DNA from: an uncultured Bradyrhizobium sp.
Lineage (GTDB): Bacteria > Pseudomonadota > Alphaproteobacteria > Rhizobiales > Xanthobacteraceae
Length of the DNA stretch: 64,000 nt
Direction of reading: 5' to 3'
NCBI RefSeq assembly: GCF_936943645.1
Contig: NZ_CAKZJO010000100.1
Location: 49,932-113,931, forward strand
Shown here piece by piece: positions 19,326 to 27,952 of this stretch. The position numbers and the translations under genes were made by a program. Each line of letters opens with the position of its first letter. Within the stretch, counting starts at the first letter, position 1. The notes beneath the pieces were generated by a model. The model saw only the letters and a list, made by a program, of their open reading frames with translations. It made no database searches and had not been told where the DNA came from.

Positions 19326-19441
19326 GTCACCCTGAGGTGCCGGAGCGAAGCGGAGGCCTCGAAGGGCGGCGGCGTGCCACTAAAGGTGCACCTCGGCCGC
19401 GCATCCTTCGAGGCTCGCAAGGGCTCGCACCTCAGGATGAC
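19326..19441. repeat. Dispersed inverted-repeat element overlapping the thiL start
   Basis: Arms 19326-19340 (GTCACCCTGAGGTGC) and 19427-19441 are complementary with one mismatch; the interior carries the CTTCGAGG segments typical of a widespread Bradyrhizobium repeat. Its right arm contains the ATG at 19437 that would open thiL. Confidence 0.75.
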
Positions 19442-20444
19442 GGGTCTGGTTATCGTGACGCAGGACCAATACCGAGCTTCCCCCGAAGACTCCCTCATCG
19501 CGCGCTATTTCAAGCCGCTGGCGACCGATCCCGGCGCGTTCGGGCTGGTCGATGATGCTGCGGTGCTGTCGTCAGCCGGCGACGATATCGTCATCACCAC
19601 CGACGCCATCGTCGAGGGCGTGCACTATCTTGCCAGCGATCCCCCTGACACCATCGCGCGCAAGGCGCTGCGGGTGAACCTGTCCGATCTCGCGGCGAAA
19701 GGAGCGACGCCGGCAGGCTTCGTGTTGACGCTGGCGTTGCGAGCCAAGGAGGATTCCTGGCTCAGGCCGTTCGCGGACGCACTGGGCGAGGACGCGAAGA
19801 GCTTCGGCTGCCCGCTGCTCGGCGGCGACACGGTGTCGACGCCGGGCCCGCAGATGATCTCGATCACCGCGTTCGGCCGCGTGCCGAAGGGACGTATGGT
19901 CGGCCGCACCGGCGCGCGGCCGGGCGACCGCATCCTGGTGACCGGTACGATCGGCGATGCCGCCCTCGGTCTCGACTTGCTCACCGGCGGCGCAGGCGTG
20001 CTGACGGTTGACCAGGTTGCGCGGGACCACCTGATCAATCGCTACCGCGTTCCGCTGCCGCGCAATGCATTGGCCGGCACCGTGCTCGCCCATGCGAGCG
20101 CAGCGATGGATGTATCCGATGGCCTGGCGGGTGATCTCGCCAAGCTCTGCGCCGCCTCGGGCGTCAGTGCCTTGGTCGAGGCGCATCGCGTCCCGCTATC
20201 GCCGCCTGCTGCTGCCGCGGTCTCCGCTGTCGGCTTTGAGAAGCTCGTGTCCGGCGGGGACGATTACGAAATCCTGTGTGCGGTTCCGCAATCGCGCTGC
20301 GCGGATTTCACACGGGAAGCCGACCTGGCGGGCGTTCCGGTCACCGCGATCGGCACTATCATCGCCGTCCAACAGATCCCGCGATGGACGGACGCGGAAG
20401 GCCGCGACGTGACGCTGCACCGTCTTTCCTATAGCCATTTCTAG
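19437..20444 (+). CDS. thiL: Thiamine-monophosphate kinase
   Basis: A ~335-residue AIRS-fold kinase that phosphorylates thiamine monophosphate to the diphosphate cofactor. Visible features are the N-terminal EDSLIARYF, the metal/ATP acidic motifs LVDDAAVL and ITTDAIVEGVHY, GGDTVSTPG, MDVSDGLAGDL and the C-terminal VSGGDDYEILCAV. The start is uncertain: the ATG at 19437 lies in a dispersed repeat; the GTG at 19455 (VTQDQYRAS) fits the family N-terminus better. It ends the ribH-nusB-thiL block. Confidence 0.93.
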   Translation: MTGLVIVTQDQYRASPEDSLIARYFKPLATDPGAFGLVDDAAVLSSAGDDIVITTDAIVEGVHYLASDPPDTIARKALRVNLSDLAAKGATPAGFVLTLALRAKEDSWLRPFADALGEDAKSFGCPLLGGDTVSTPGPQMISITAFGRVPKGRMVGRTGARPGDRILVTGTIGDAALGLDLLTGGAGVLTVDQVARDHLINRYRVPLPRNALAGTVLAHASAAMDVSDGLAGDLAKLCAASGVSALVEAHRVPLSPPAAAAVSAVGFEKLVSGGDDYEILCAVPQSRCADFTREADLAGVPVTAIGTIIAVQQIPRWTDAEGRDVTLHRLSYSHF

Positions 20445-20531
20445 CCCTGGTGCGACCGAACGCCCGAGGGCAGACGAGCGCAGTCTCTCTGCTTTGCCGG
20501 AAAAAGCGGGTAATATCGGCAATCGCGACTG

Positions 20532-21152
20532 ATGGACTTGATTCGGATGACGACGGCTTCGACGGAAAGCAAGCTGCAGCCCGTTCCCGGCAGGGAATGC
20601 GGAAGCTGCTCGCTCTGCTGCAAGGTCTACTACATTGACGAAATCCAGAAGGCCGCCGGAAAGTGGTGCGGGCAATGCAAGCCCGGCCGCGGATGCAAGA
20701 TTCACGACAATTTGCCGAGTCAGTGCGCGCAGTTCGAATGCCTTTGGCGAACCGACGCGGCGATGCCGGCGCAATGGAAGCCGGATCAGGCGAAGATGGT
20801 GGCCACCATCCATCCGATCAGCCAGAACATCCATATCCAGGTCGACCCGGGCCTGCCATCGGCATGGAGCCGGCAGCCGTATCATGGTCATTTGCGGCAA
20901 TGGGCGACGAAGAACATGCCGAAGGGCATCTACGTGGTGGTTTTCGTCAACGAGCTGGCAACGCTAGTGCTGCCTGATCAGGATGTGGCGCTTGGTCCTG
21001 TGAGACCCGAGCAGACGATCGCGGTTCGCTTGGAGCCCGGTCCCAACGGTGGTGTCTACGAGGTCAAGGTCTCAACGCTGCGGACGATGGATGATGGTCA
21101 GACACTCGAGATCGCATCCTCATCCCGCCATCCCGTGAAGTCCGCGGCCTAG
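20532..21152 (+). CDS. Cysteine-rich YkgJ-like metal-binding protein
   Basis: A 206-residue cytoplasmic protein. The first ~80 residues carry the cysteine pattern of the zinc/iron-chelating YkgJ-like family: CGSCSLCCKVYY, WCGQC, GCKIHD and CAQFECLW. The second half has no recognised domain. The start may be 20532 or the ATG five codons later. Function unknown; the cysteines suggest a bound metal or Fe-S cluster. Confidence 0.65.
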   Translation: MDLIRMTTASTESKLQPVPGRECGSCSLCCKVYYIDEIQKAAGKWCGQCKPGRGCKIHDNLPSQCAQFECLWRTDAAMPAQWKPDQAKMVATIHPISQNIHIQVDPGLPSAWSRQPYHGHLRQWATKNMPKGIYVVVFVNELATLVLPDQDVALGPVRPEQTIAVRLEPGPNGGVYEVKVSTLRTMDDGQTLEIASSSRHPVKSAA

Positions 21153-21325
21153 GCATGGCCACGGGCGGGCTTAGCCCGGTTTGGAGGTATCCCGCCCGCG
21201 CTGCGGCAACCGGCGGCCAAATGCTGCTTTGGATCCAGCCTAAATACATGCCGAGATCGGCGTTTTCGGCCTCATCCGGCGTTGCACCCTCAATTTGATT
21301 TTGGCAAGCTTGTTGGCGACTGAAG

Positions 21326-21353
21326 CCGCCCCTTTTGGGCAAGGGGCGGTTTT
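21326..21353 (+). terminator. Rho-independent terminator upstream of hppA
   Basis: A 9-bp perfect stem CCGCCCCTT / AAGGGGCGG with a 6-nt loop is followed by TTTT. It lies 174 bp after the YkgJ-like gene and 80 bp before hppA, so it could end the former or attenuate the latter. Confidence 0.7.
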
Positions 21354-21432
21354 GTTCGAAATCAAGGCGCCGCACCGCACGACGGACAACAAAGGCGCCG
21401 GGGGTACATCAAGGATCTGAGGCAAAAATCAC

Positions 21433-23553
21433 ATGACAGCATTATGGTTGATTGTGCTCTGCGGAGTGCTTTCCGTCGTCTACGCGATTTGGGCGACGTC
21501 TTCGGTGTTGAGCGCGGATGCGGGGTCGCCGCGCATGCAGGAAATTGCAGGAGCAGTCGCTGAGGGTGCGCAGGCCTATCTGCGGCGCCAGTACACGACG
21601 ATCGGGATCGTCGGCGTCGTGATCTTCATCTTGCTTGTCTATTTCCTCGGTATCTACGTTGCCGTCGGGTTCCTGATCGGCGCCGTCCTGTCGGGGGCGG
21701 CCGGCTTCATCGGCATGAACGTCTCGGTCCGCGCCAACGTGCGCACGGCCCAGGCCGCGACGACGTCGCTCGCCGGTGGCCTCGAGCTCGCCTTCAAGGC
21801 CGGCGCGATCACCGGCCTTCTGGTCGCGGGTCTCGCGCTGCTCGGCGTGACGCTCTATTTCGGCTTCCTGGTGCATTCGCTGAAGCTTGCGCCTGACAGC
21901 CGTATCGTCATCGATGCCATGGTGGCACTCGGCTTCGGCGCCTCGCTGATCTCGATCTTCGCGCGTCTCGGCGGCGGCATCTTCACCAAGGGTGCGGACG
22001 TCGGCGGCGATCTCGTCGGCAAGGTCGAGGCCGGCATTCCCGAGGACGATCCGCGCAACCCGGCCACCATCGCCGACAACGTCGGCGACAATGTCGGCGA
22101 CTGCGCCGGCATGGCCGCGGACCTGTTCGAGACCTATGCGGTGACCGCGGTCGCCACCATGGTGCTGGCCGCGATCTTCTTCGCCAAGACGCCGATCCTC
22201 GCCAACATGATGACGCTGCCGCTCGCGATTGGCGGCATCTGCATCATCACCTCGATCATCGGCACCTTCTTCGTCAAGCTCGGGCCGAGCCAGTCGATCA
22301 TGGGCGCGCTCTACAAGGGCCTGATCGCAACCGGCATCCTGTCGCTGATCGGCATCGCGCTGGTGATCTACTACCTGATCGGCTTCGGCAAGCTCGACGG
22401 CGTCGACTATACCGGCATGGCGCTGTTCGAATGCGGCGTCGTCGGCCTCGTCGTCACCGCGCTGATCATCTGGATCACCGAATACTACACCGGCACGGAT
22501 TATCGTCCGGTGAAGTCGATCGCCCAGGCCTCGGTGACCGGCCACGGCACCAACGTGATCCAGGGCCTTGCCGTCTCGATGGAAGCGACCGCGCTGCCCG
22601 CGATCGTGATCATCGCCGGCATCCTGATCACCTACAGCCTCGCCGGGCTGTTCGGCATCGCGATCGCGACTGCCACCATGCTGGCGCTGGCCGGCATGGT
22701 TGTCGCGCTCGACGCCTTCGGCCCCGTCACCGACAATGCCGGCGGCATTGCCGAGATGGCGGGCCTGCCCAAGGAGGTGCGCAAGTCCACCGACGCGCTC
22801 GACGCGGTCGGCAACACCACCAAGGCGGTGACGAAGGGCTACGCGATCGGCTCCGCCGGTCTCGGTGCTCTCGTGCTGTTCGCGGCCTACAACCAGGACC
22901 TCAAGTTCTTCGTTGGGGACTCCGCGCACCATCCCTACTTCGCCGGCGTCAATCCGGACTTCTCGCTGAACAATCCCTACGTCGTGGTCGGCCTCCTGTT
23001 CGGCGGCCTGTTGCCGTATCTGTTCGGCGCGATGGGCATGACCGCGGTGGGCCGTGCCGCCGGCGCGATCGTCGAGGAGGTTCGTCGCCAGTTCCGCGAG
23101 AAGCCGGGCATCATGCAGGGCACCGACAAGCCGGATTACGGCAAGGCGGTCGACCTGCTGACCCGCGCGGCGATCAAGGAGATGATCATCCCCTCGCTGC
23201 TGCCGGTGTTGTCGCCGATCGTCGTCTACTTCCTGATCTACGCGATCGCGGGGGGCGGTGTGGCCGGCAAGTCGGCGGCGTTCTCGGCCGTCGGCGCCAT
23301 GCTGCTCGGCGTGATCGTGACGGGTCTGTTCGTCGCGATCTCCATGACCTCGGGCGGCGGCGCCTGGGACAATGCCAAGAAGTACATCGAGGACGGTCAT
23401 TTCGGCGGCAAGGGCTCTGACGCCCACAAGTCGGCGGTGACCGGCGACACCGTCGGCGATCCCTACAAGGACACGGCGGGCCCCGCGGTGAACCCGATGA
23501 TCAAGATCACCAACATCGTGGCCCTGCTGCTGCTGGCGATCCTGGCGCACTGA
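21433..23553 (+). CDS. hppA: K+-independent proton-pumping membrane pyrophosphatase
   Basis: A 706-residue integral membrane pump with ~16 helices, which couples pyrophosphate hydrolysis to proton export. The substrate motif GGGIFTKGADVGGDLVGKVE and the paired acidic loop DNVGDNVGDCAGMAADLFE are present, and the C-terminal loop DNAKKYIEDG is conserved. The ion-dependence segment reads GNTTKAVTKG, with lysine and threonine where K+-dependent enzymes have alanines; by established family rules this is the K+-independent H+ pump. A strong hairpin terminator follows. Confidence 0.96.
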   Translation: MTALWLIVLCGVLSVVYAIWATSSVLSADAGSPRMQEIAGAVAEGAQAYLRRQYTTIGIVGVVIFILLVYFLGIYVAVGFLIGAVLSGAAGFIGMNVSVRANVRTAQAATTSLAGGLELAFKAGAITGLLVAGLALLGVTLYFGFLVHSLKLAPDSRIVIDAMVALGFGASLISIFARLGGGIFTKGADVGGDLVGKVEAGIPEDDPRNPATIADNVGDNVGDCAGMAADLFETYAVTAVATMVLAAIFFAKTPILANMMTLPLAIGGICIITSIIGTFFVKLGPSQSIMGALYKGLIATGILSLIGIALVIYYLIGFGKLDGVDYTGMALFECGVVGLVVTALIIWITEYYTGTDYRPVKSIAQASVTGHGTNVIQGLAVSMEATALPAIVIIAGILITYSLAGLFGIAIATATMLALAGMVVALDAFGPVTDNAGGIAEMAGLPKEVRKSTDALDAVGNTTKAVTKGYAIGSAGLGALVLFAAYNQDLKFFVGDSAHHPYFAGVNPDFSLNNPYVVVGLLFGGLLPYLFGAMGMTAVGRAAGAIVEEVRRQFREKPGIMQGTDKPDYGKAVDLLTRAAIKEMIIPSLLPVLSPIVVYFLIYAIAGGGVAGKSAAFSAVGAMLLGVIVTGLFVAISMTSGGGAWDNAKKYIEDGHFGGKGSDAHKSAVTGDTVGDPYKDTAGPAVNPMIKITNIVALLLLAILAH

Positions 23554-23578
23554 GCCTCGCAGACGTGACAAGAGAAAA

Positions 23579-23604
23579 CCCCGCGGCGCGAGCCGCGGGG
23601 TTTT
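23579..23604 (+). terminator. Rho-independent terminator after hppA
   Basis: A 9-bp stem CCCCGCGGC / GCCGCGGGG with GCGA tetraloop is followed by TTTT, 26 bp after the hppA stop. Confidence 0.85.
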
Positions 23605-23655
23605 GCGTGAGAAGAACCTCGTTCGCTGCATGCGAACAAATACGGAGATCAATCC

Positions 23656-23811
23656 ATGTCGCTCTCATCCGCCCGCAATTATGCACTCCGCGCCGCCAAG
23701 TCGCAGGACCAGAAGGAGGCCTCCGAACTGTTGTCCAAGGCCATCCTGGAACTCGCTCTGGCGATCGAGGCCACCGATGCCAAGGTCAAGAAAATCAACA
23801 AGGCGTCCTAA
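23656..23811 (+). CDS. Small conserved helical protein
   Basis: A 51-residue protein (MSLSSARNYALRAAKSQDQ...KVKKINKAS), predicted as two amphipathic helices, lysine-rich at the C-terminus. It follows the hppA terminator and has a GGAG-like site (cggagatc) upstream of the ATG. Small ORFs of this type occur across Bradyrhizobium. Function unknown. Confidence 0.55.
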   Translation: MSLSSARNYALRAAKSQDQKEASELLSKAILELALAIEATDAKVKKINKAS

Positions 23812-23823
23812 GGCGCGATGGGA

Positions 23824-24234
23824 TCAGGTTGAATCGTCATCGCGTACCTGCGCGAACACCTCCTTTGCGGCAAACAGCCCGTTGAGCGCGGCCGGGAAGC
23901 CGGCATAAACGGCCATCTGCATCAGGATCTCGACGATCTCATCGCGGCTGAGGCCGACATTGAGGCCTGCCTCGATATGCACCTTGAGCTGAGGTGTCGC
24001 GTTCCCCATGGCCGCGAGCGCTGCGATCGTTGCGATCTCGCGCGAACGGAGGTCGAGCCCGGGCCGTGAGTAGATGTCACCGAATGGAAATTCGAATATG
24101 TAGGTGGCGAAGTCCGGGGCGATGTCGCCGAGCGCCGCCACGACCTTGTGGCCGGCGTCTCCGTCGATTTCAGCGAGCGCGCGACGACCGCGCTCCAACC
24201 GGCTTTCGCCGGCGTTCGGCAAGTGTTGCGTCAT
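23824..24234 (-). CDS. Carboxymuconolactone decarboxylase-family protein
   Basis: A 136-residue AhpD-like fold protein. The core SREIATIAALAAMGNATPQL and HIEAGLNVGLSRDEIVEIL is typical of the CMD family; the CxxC of AhpD peroxidases is absent, so a thiol peroxidase role is unlikely. Its first ~65 bp overlap the MerR gene on the same strand, which suggests co-expression. It is possibly a stress or aromatic-compound accessory enzyme; substrate unknown. Confidence 0.8.
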   Translation of the reverse strand: MTQHLPNAGESRLERGRRALAEIDGDAGHKVVAALGDIAPDFATYIFEFPFGDIYSRPGLDLRSREIATIAALAAMGNATPQLKVHIEAGLNVGLSRDEIVEILMQMAVYAGFPAALNGLFAAKEVFAQVRDDDST

Positions 24235-24598
24235 ATTCTTTCATCCTCTGTTCCGTTTCGGCATAACCGCCGATCTTGGTGTCGAGGACGAGAAGACAGG
24301 CATTGAGTTCGTCGACATGGGCACGCACGCTTTCCCGGTGCCGCTCCAGCAGTGCGCGCCGCTCGGCCTCGGTGCCGCTGCCTTGATCCCGGAGCTCCGC
24401 GTAAAGCAGCATGTCCCGGATCGGCATGCCCGTCGTCTTCAGGCGGCCGAGAAACTCGATCCAGACCAGGATCGAGGGATCGTAGTCACGTCGGCTCGAT
24501 CGATCCCGATCGGCGTAAGGCAACAACCCGATCCGCTCGTAGTAGCGGATCGTATGGGCCGTGAGGCCGGAACGCTTTGCGAGTTCGCCGATTTTCAT
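24170..24598 (-). CDS. MerR-family transcriptional regulator
   Basis: A 142-residue regulator. The N-terminal winged helix MKIGELAKRSGLTAHTIRYY is canonical for MerR; the C-terminal coiled coil (~75-120) mediates dimerisation. No cysteines suitable for metal sensing are conspicuous, so it belongs with the small-molecule or stress-responsive members. It probably controls the overlapping CMD-family gene. Confidence 0.88.
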   Translation of the reverse strand: MKIGELAKRSGLTAHTIRYYERIGLLPYADRDRSSRRDYDPSILVWIEFLGRLKTTGMPIRDMLLYAELRDQGSGTEAERRALLERHRESVRAHVDELNACLLVLDTKIGGYAETEQRMKEYDATLAERRRKPVGARSSRAR

Positions 24599-24687
24599 GC
24601 CTGTCTCTCATCACGACGCACGGAAACTACGAGTTTGAGTGCGCTCTAAGTCAAGAGACATTTGGGCTGGGACAATGGAGCGTGCAG

Positions 24688-25701
24688 CTACTGCACGTCC
24701 ATCTGCAGCCCTTCCTTCTGGATGATGCCGGCGAACTTCTTCGTCTCGGCGTCCACGAAGGCGGCGAACTGCTCGGGCGTGCCGTAGTCGGTGCGGGCGC
24801 CCATGGCGACGATCTGCTTCTTGATCTCGTCGCGCTCCAGCATCGCCTTGACCTGGAGATTGAGCGCGTTGAGCACCTCCGGCGAGACGCCTTTCGGCAG
24901 GAACACCGAGAACCAGGAGGAGACGTCGAAGTTGGAAAGCTCCGGTGCGCTCTCGCGCATGGTCGGCAGGTCCTTCGCCAGCTCGCTGCGCTCGGTGGTG
25001 GTGACGCAGAGGCCGGTGAGCGTGCCGTTCTGCACCTGCGGCAGGCTCGGATAGAGATTGTCGAACAGGATCTGGATGTCGCCGGCGAGCGCGGCCTGCA
25101 GCGCGGGGCCGGCGCCGCGGAACGGGATGTGCGTCATCTTGAGGCCGGTGAGCTGCAGGAACCAGGCGCCGGTGAGGTGAGGGCTCTGGCCGACGCCGGA
25201 GGAGGCGTAGCTGAGCTTGTCCGGATTGGCCTTGAGGTAGGCGATCAGCTCGGGGATCGACTTGATGCCAGTCTTCGGATGTGCCGACACGATGTTCGGA
25301 ATCCGGATCATGTTGGAGACCGGCTGAAGCTGGTCCGGCTTGTAGGTGAGATTCTTGAAGATGCTGTAGGCGATCGCGTTCGGGCCGGGATTGCCGATCA
25401 GGATGGTGTGGCCGTCAGGCTTGGCGCGGACCACTTCGGCGGTGCCGATGGTGCCGCCGCCGCCGGAGCGGTTTTCCACCACGGCCGACTGGCCCCAGGC
25501 GGTTTGCAGATGCGCGGCCAGCAGCCGGCCCATCACGTCGGTCGAGCCGCCGGCTGCGGCCGGGACGATCAGACGAACGGTCTCGGTCGGCTTCCAGTCC
25601 GCAAGGCTCGATCGCGGCAGGATCGCTGCGGCCGAAAGGCCGGCGGCAGCGGTGAGCACGCGACGGCGGGACAACAAAGTGTTCTGAAGTTTCTTGGGCA
25701 C
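24688..25701 (-). CDS. TctC/Bug-type periplasmic substrate-binding protein
   Basis: A 337-residue solute-binding protein of the tripartite tricarboxylate transporter family. The start is a GTG at 25701 preceded by GGGAGGG; it gives a Tat-like signal (SRRRVLTAAAG, cleavage near SSLA). Family segments follow: VRLIVPAAAGGSTDVMGR, VVENRSGGGGTIGT and PFRGAGPALQAALAGDIQ. No TctA/TctB membrane genes are adjacent, as is usual for these orphan Bug proteins. Ligand unknown, likely a carboxylate. Confidence 0.9.
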   Translation of the reverse strand: MPKKLQNTLLSRRRVLTAAAGLSAAAILPRSSLADWKPTETVRLIVPAAAGGSTDVMGRLLAAHLQTAWGQSAVVENRSGGGGTIGTAEVVRAKPDGHTILIGNPGPNAIAYSIFKNLTYKPDQLQPVSNMIRIPNIVSAHPKTGIKSIPELIAYLKANPDKLSYASSGVGQSPHLTGAWFLQLTGLKMTHIPFRGAGPALQAALAGDIQILFDNLYPSLPQVQNGTLTGLCVTTTERSELAKDLPTMRESAPELSNFDVSSWFSVFLPKGVSPEVLNALNLQVKAMLERDEIKKQIVAMGARTDYGTPEQFAAFVDAETKKFAGIIQKEGLQMDVQ

Positions 25702-25917
25702 GAATCCCTCCCTGCTTCTTTCTTTGCAGGGAGCGTAGGGAACCGCACGTGCGACGGCAAGTCGCGCGCGACGACAGATATCGCGCGGAGGGCGGCACGA
25801 CGCCGCAGGCAAGGGTCATATGCCTTCCTGCGGAATTGGAAAGCGCTCAGACGCTTGTCTGAAGCCTTGCCTCGACGCCAGCCGGTCCCGACGCCGCTCG
25901 AAAAACGCTGCGGCGAC

Positions 25918-26424
25918 TTAGTTGAAGCTGAGCAGCTTGAACAGCGGCGCGAGGTAGCTCATCTCCTGACCCGACGTCGCCGTGGTGCGGCTGATGAAGT
26001 CGAAGATCTTGCCGTCCTGCAGGCCGTAATTCGCCAACCGCCGCACGCGGCGGTTCTTGTCGAAATAGACCGCGATCACGCGCTGATCGATCACCTTCTG
26101 GTTCATGAAAGCGACCATGCGCTCCGAGCGCTGCGAGATGTAGTAGAACACCTCACCGTCGAGGGTGGCGACGGTGGAGGGCGTGCCCATCACGATCAGC
26201 ACCTGGTCCTGGCTCGCGCCGATCGGAATCTGCTCCAGCGCACCGGGCGGCAGGATATAGCCCTTCTGGAATTGCTCGCCGGTGCAGCCGGCAAGGGCGG
26301 CGCCGACCAGGGTCACGGCCGCGAGCATGCGCAGGCCGCGCCAGCGCAGATAAACGCCGCGCCAGCGTGCATGAAGGCCGCGTCGCTGAGCTGCGCGCGG
26401 GCTGGTCTGGTTCGTTGTCGTCAT
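25918..26424 (-). CDS. bamE: Outer-membrane assembly lipoprotein BamE (SmpA/OmlA)
   Basis: A 168-residue lipoprotein with a signal peptide and lipobox (VGAALAGC), then the SmpA/OmlA domain: IPIGASQDQVLIVMGTPST and EVFYYISQRSERM. It forms part of the BAM complex that inserts outer-membrane beta-barrels. The start at 26424 was preferred; an upstream in-frame ATG would add 33 residues. It is divergent from the CBP3-type gene, the usual order in Bradyrhizobium. Confidence 0.92.
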   Translation of the reverse strand: MTTTNQTSPRAAQRRGLHARWRGVYLRWRGLRMLAAVTLVGAALAGCTGEQFQKGYILPPGALEQIPIGASQDQVLIVMGTPSTVATLDGEVFYYISQRSERMVAFMNQKVIDQRVIAVYFDKNRRVRRLANYGLQDGKIFDFISRTTATSGQEMSYLAPLFKLLSFN

Positions 26425-26522
26425 CGTGGAACTGATTCCGTCCCCTTGCGTCGCGCGAGGCGCTGAAGTACCGGGCTGGGCGTCTGAATGCAACTCGCGC
26501 GCGCCCGCTTGCGGAAACCACA

Positions 26523-27074
26523 ATGCTTTGGCCGTTCAATCACTTCAGGAAACCCCGGCTAACCCCGCCGGGCACCATTGAAGCCATCTATGGCATGATC
26601 GTGACGCAGGCGCGAGAACCCATATTTTACCGCGACTTGGGCGTGCCCGACACGGTTAACGGCCGTTTCGACCTGTTGCTGCTGCATCTGTGGCTGTTGC
26701 TGCGCCGCCTGCGCACGGTCCAGAGCGCCTCGGAGCTGTCGCAGGCGCTGTTCGACCGCTTCTGCGAAGATATGGACGACAATCTGCGCGAGATGGGGGT
26801 GGGCGACCAGACCGTGCCGAAGCGGATGCGGGCCTTCGGCGAGGCCTTTTACGGCCGCGTCCAGGCCTACGACCAGGCCGTCGAGGCGGGCGGCGAGGCC
26901 CTGGCAGAGGCGATCTGCAAGAATATCTTGAATGGGACCGGCCTGGACCACGCCAGGCGGCTCGCGGCCTATGCCAGGGCCAGCGAGGCCGCACTCGGCC
27001 AGACCGGCGAGGCCGCGCTGCTGCAGGCCTCCTTCACCTTTCCTCCAGCGCGTTCCGAGGATGTCACGCCATGA
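26523..27074 (+). CDS. Ubiquinol-cytochrome c chaperone-family protein
   Basis: A 183-residue homolog of the CBP3/UQCC family, which assists assembly of the cytochrome bc1 complex. The core IYGMIVTQAREPIFYRDLGV, the helical LLLLHLWLLLRRL and the acidic FDRFCEDMDDNLREMGVGD match the family. It is translationally coupled to the next gene (ATGA). Confidence 0.88.
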   Translation: MLWPFNHFRKPRLTPPGTIEAIYGMIVTQAREPIFYRDLGVPDTVNGRFDLLLLHLWLLLRRLRTVQSASELSQALFDRFCEDMDDNLREMGVGDQTVPKRMRAFGEAFYGRVQAYDQAVEAGGEALAEAICKNILNGTGLDHARRLAAYARASEAALGQTGEAALLQASFTFPPARSEDVTP

Positions 27075-27649
27075 GCCGACCGAATACCGGATCCGAGCCC
27101 GATCCCTGGCGGGCGCCCGTCATCGTGGCGCAGATTCCCGATACCGGCCTGCATCGCAAGCTCGAGGCCTCGGCTGCCGAGCGGCAGGCCATGGCCGAGA
27201 TCGCGGGCGTGCGGGAGATCCTGTCCGCCCAGGCCGATTTCGACGTGCTGCCCAAGAGCGGCGGCCGGGTTCAGGTGACCGGCACCATCAGGGCCAGGGT
27301 CGGCCAGACCTGCGTGGTCACGCTCGATCCGATCGAGAGCGAGATCGAGGAGGGGGTGGAATTGATGTTCGCCCCCGAGGCCGAGGCGCGGCGCCTTGCC
27401 GACCTGATCGAGGAAGGGCAGGACGACGAGGAGCCGCCCGAGGTCGTCGACCCGCCGGAGGCCATCGTCAATGGCATCATCGACCTCGGCCGGCTCGCCA
27501 CCGACGCCCTGTTCCTGGCGATCGATCCCTATCCGCGCAAGGAGGGGGCCGTGTTCGAGGCGGAGGTCACCGCGCCCGATCCGGAGGACCACCCGTTCGC
27601 GGCGCTGAAGGCGCTTCAGGACAACAAGCAGGACAACAAGAAGGACTAG
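27071..27649 (+). CDS. YceD-like protein (DUF177)
   Basis: A 192-residue YceD/DUF177 protein, acidic toward the C-terminus. The family signature is seen as RVQVTGTIRARVGQTCVVTLDPIE and the terminal DPEDHPFAALKAL. DUF177 proteins normally sit before rpmF and plsX and have been linked to 23S rRNA or ribosome assembly. Here plsX follows but no rpmF is present between them. The ATG overlaps the previous stop. Confidence 0.88.
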   Translation: MSRPNTGSEPDPWRAPVIVAQIPDTGLHRKLEASAAERQAMAEIAGVREILSAQADFDVLPKSGGRVQVTGTIRARVGQTCVVTLDPIESEIEEGVELMFAPEAEARRLADLIEEGQDDEEPPEVVDPPEAIVNGIIDLGRLATDALFLAIDPYPRKEGAVFEAEVTAPDPEDHPFAALKALQDNKQDNKKD

Positions 27650-27952
27650 GCGGTGGGATGACTACGGGGGATCGCCTTGCGAGCGCGCGTGAGGCATTTG
27701 CCGCCTTGGTCTAAAACAGTCATTTATCTGTTTGATTTCAATATGTTTCTTGTGAAATCCGGGATTCGCGGCCGGATCGTCCGGAAAGCAAAAGGCTGGG
27801 GGCAAGAGGTTGTTTCGGGGTAACAAAACGCTATTGTCGCGCCCCGGCCCGGGTGCGGCGTGGCGCTTGGCCGGTCGCCATGTCCGTGGCGAACCCATTT
27901 TGCGGCCCCGCTGATTCCCAAGACCGCACCAGACCAGGTTTCCAGGACTTTT
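27650..27952 (+). promoter_or_regulatory. Gap upstream of plsX, probably its promoter
   Basis: A 303-bp stretch with no gene. It contains an AT-rich segment near 27712-27760 followed by GC-rich sequence and a stretch around 27815-27850. A ribosomal protein L32 gene, often found here in other bacteria, is absent. The promoter assignment is inference. Confidence 0.4.
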
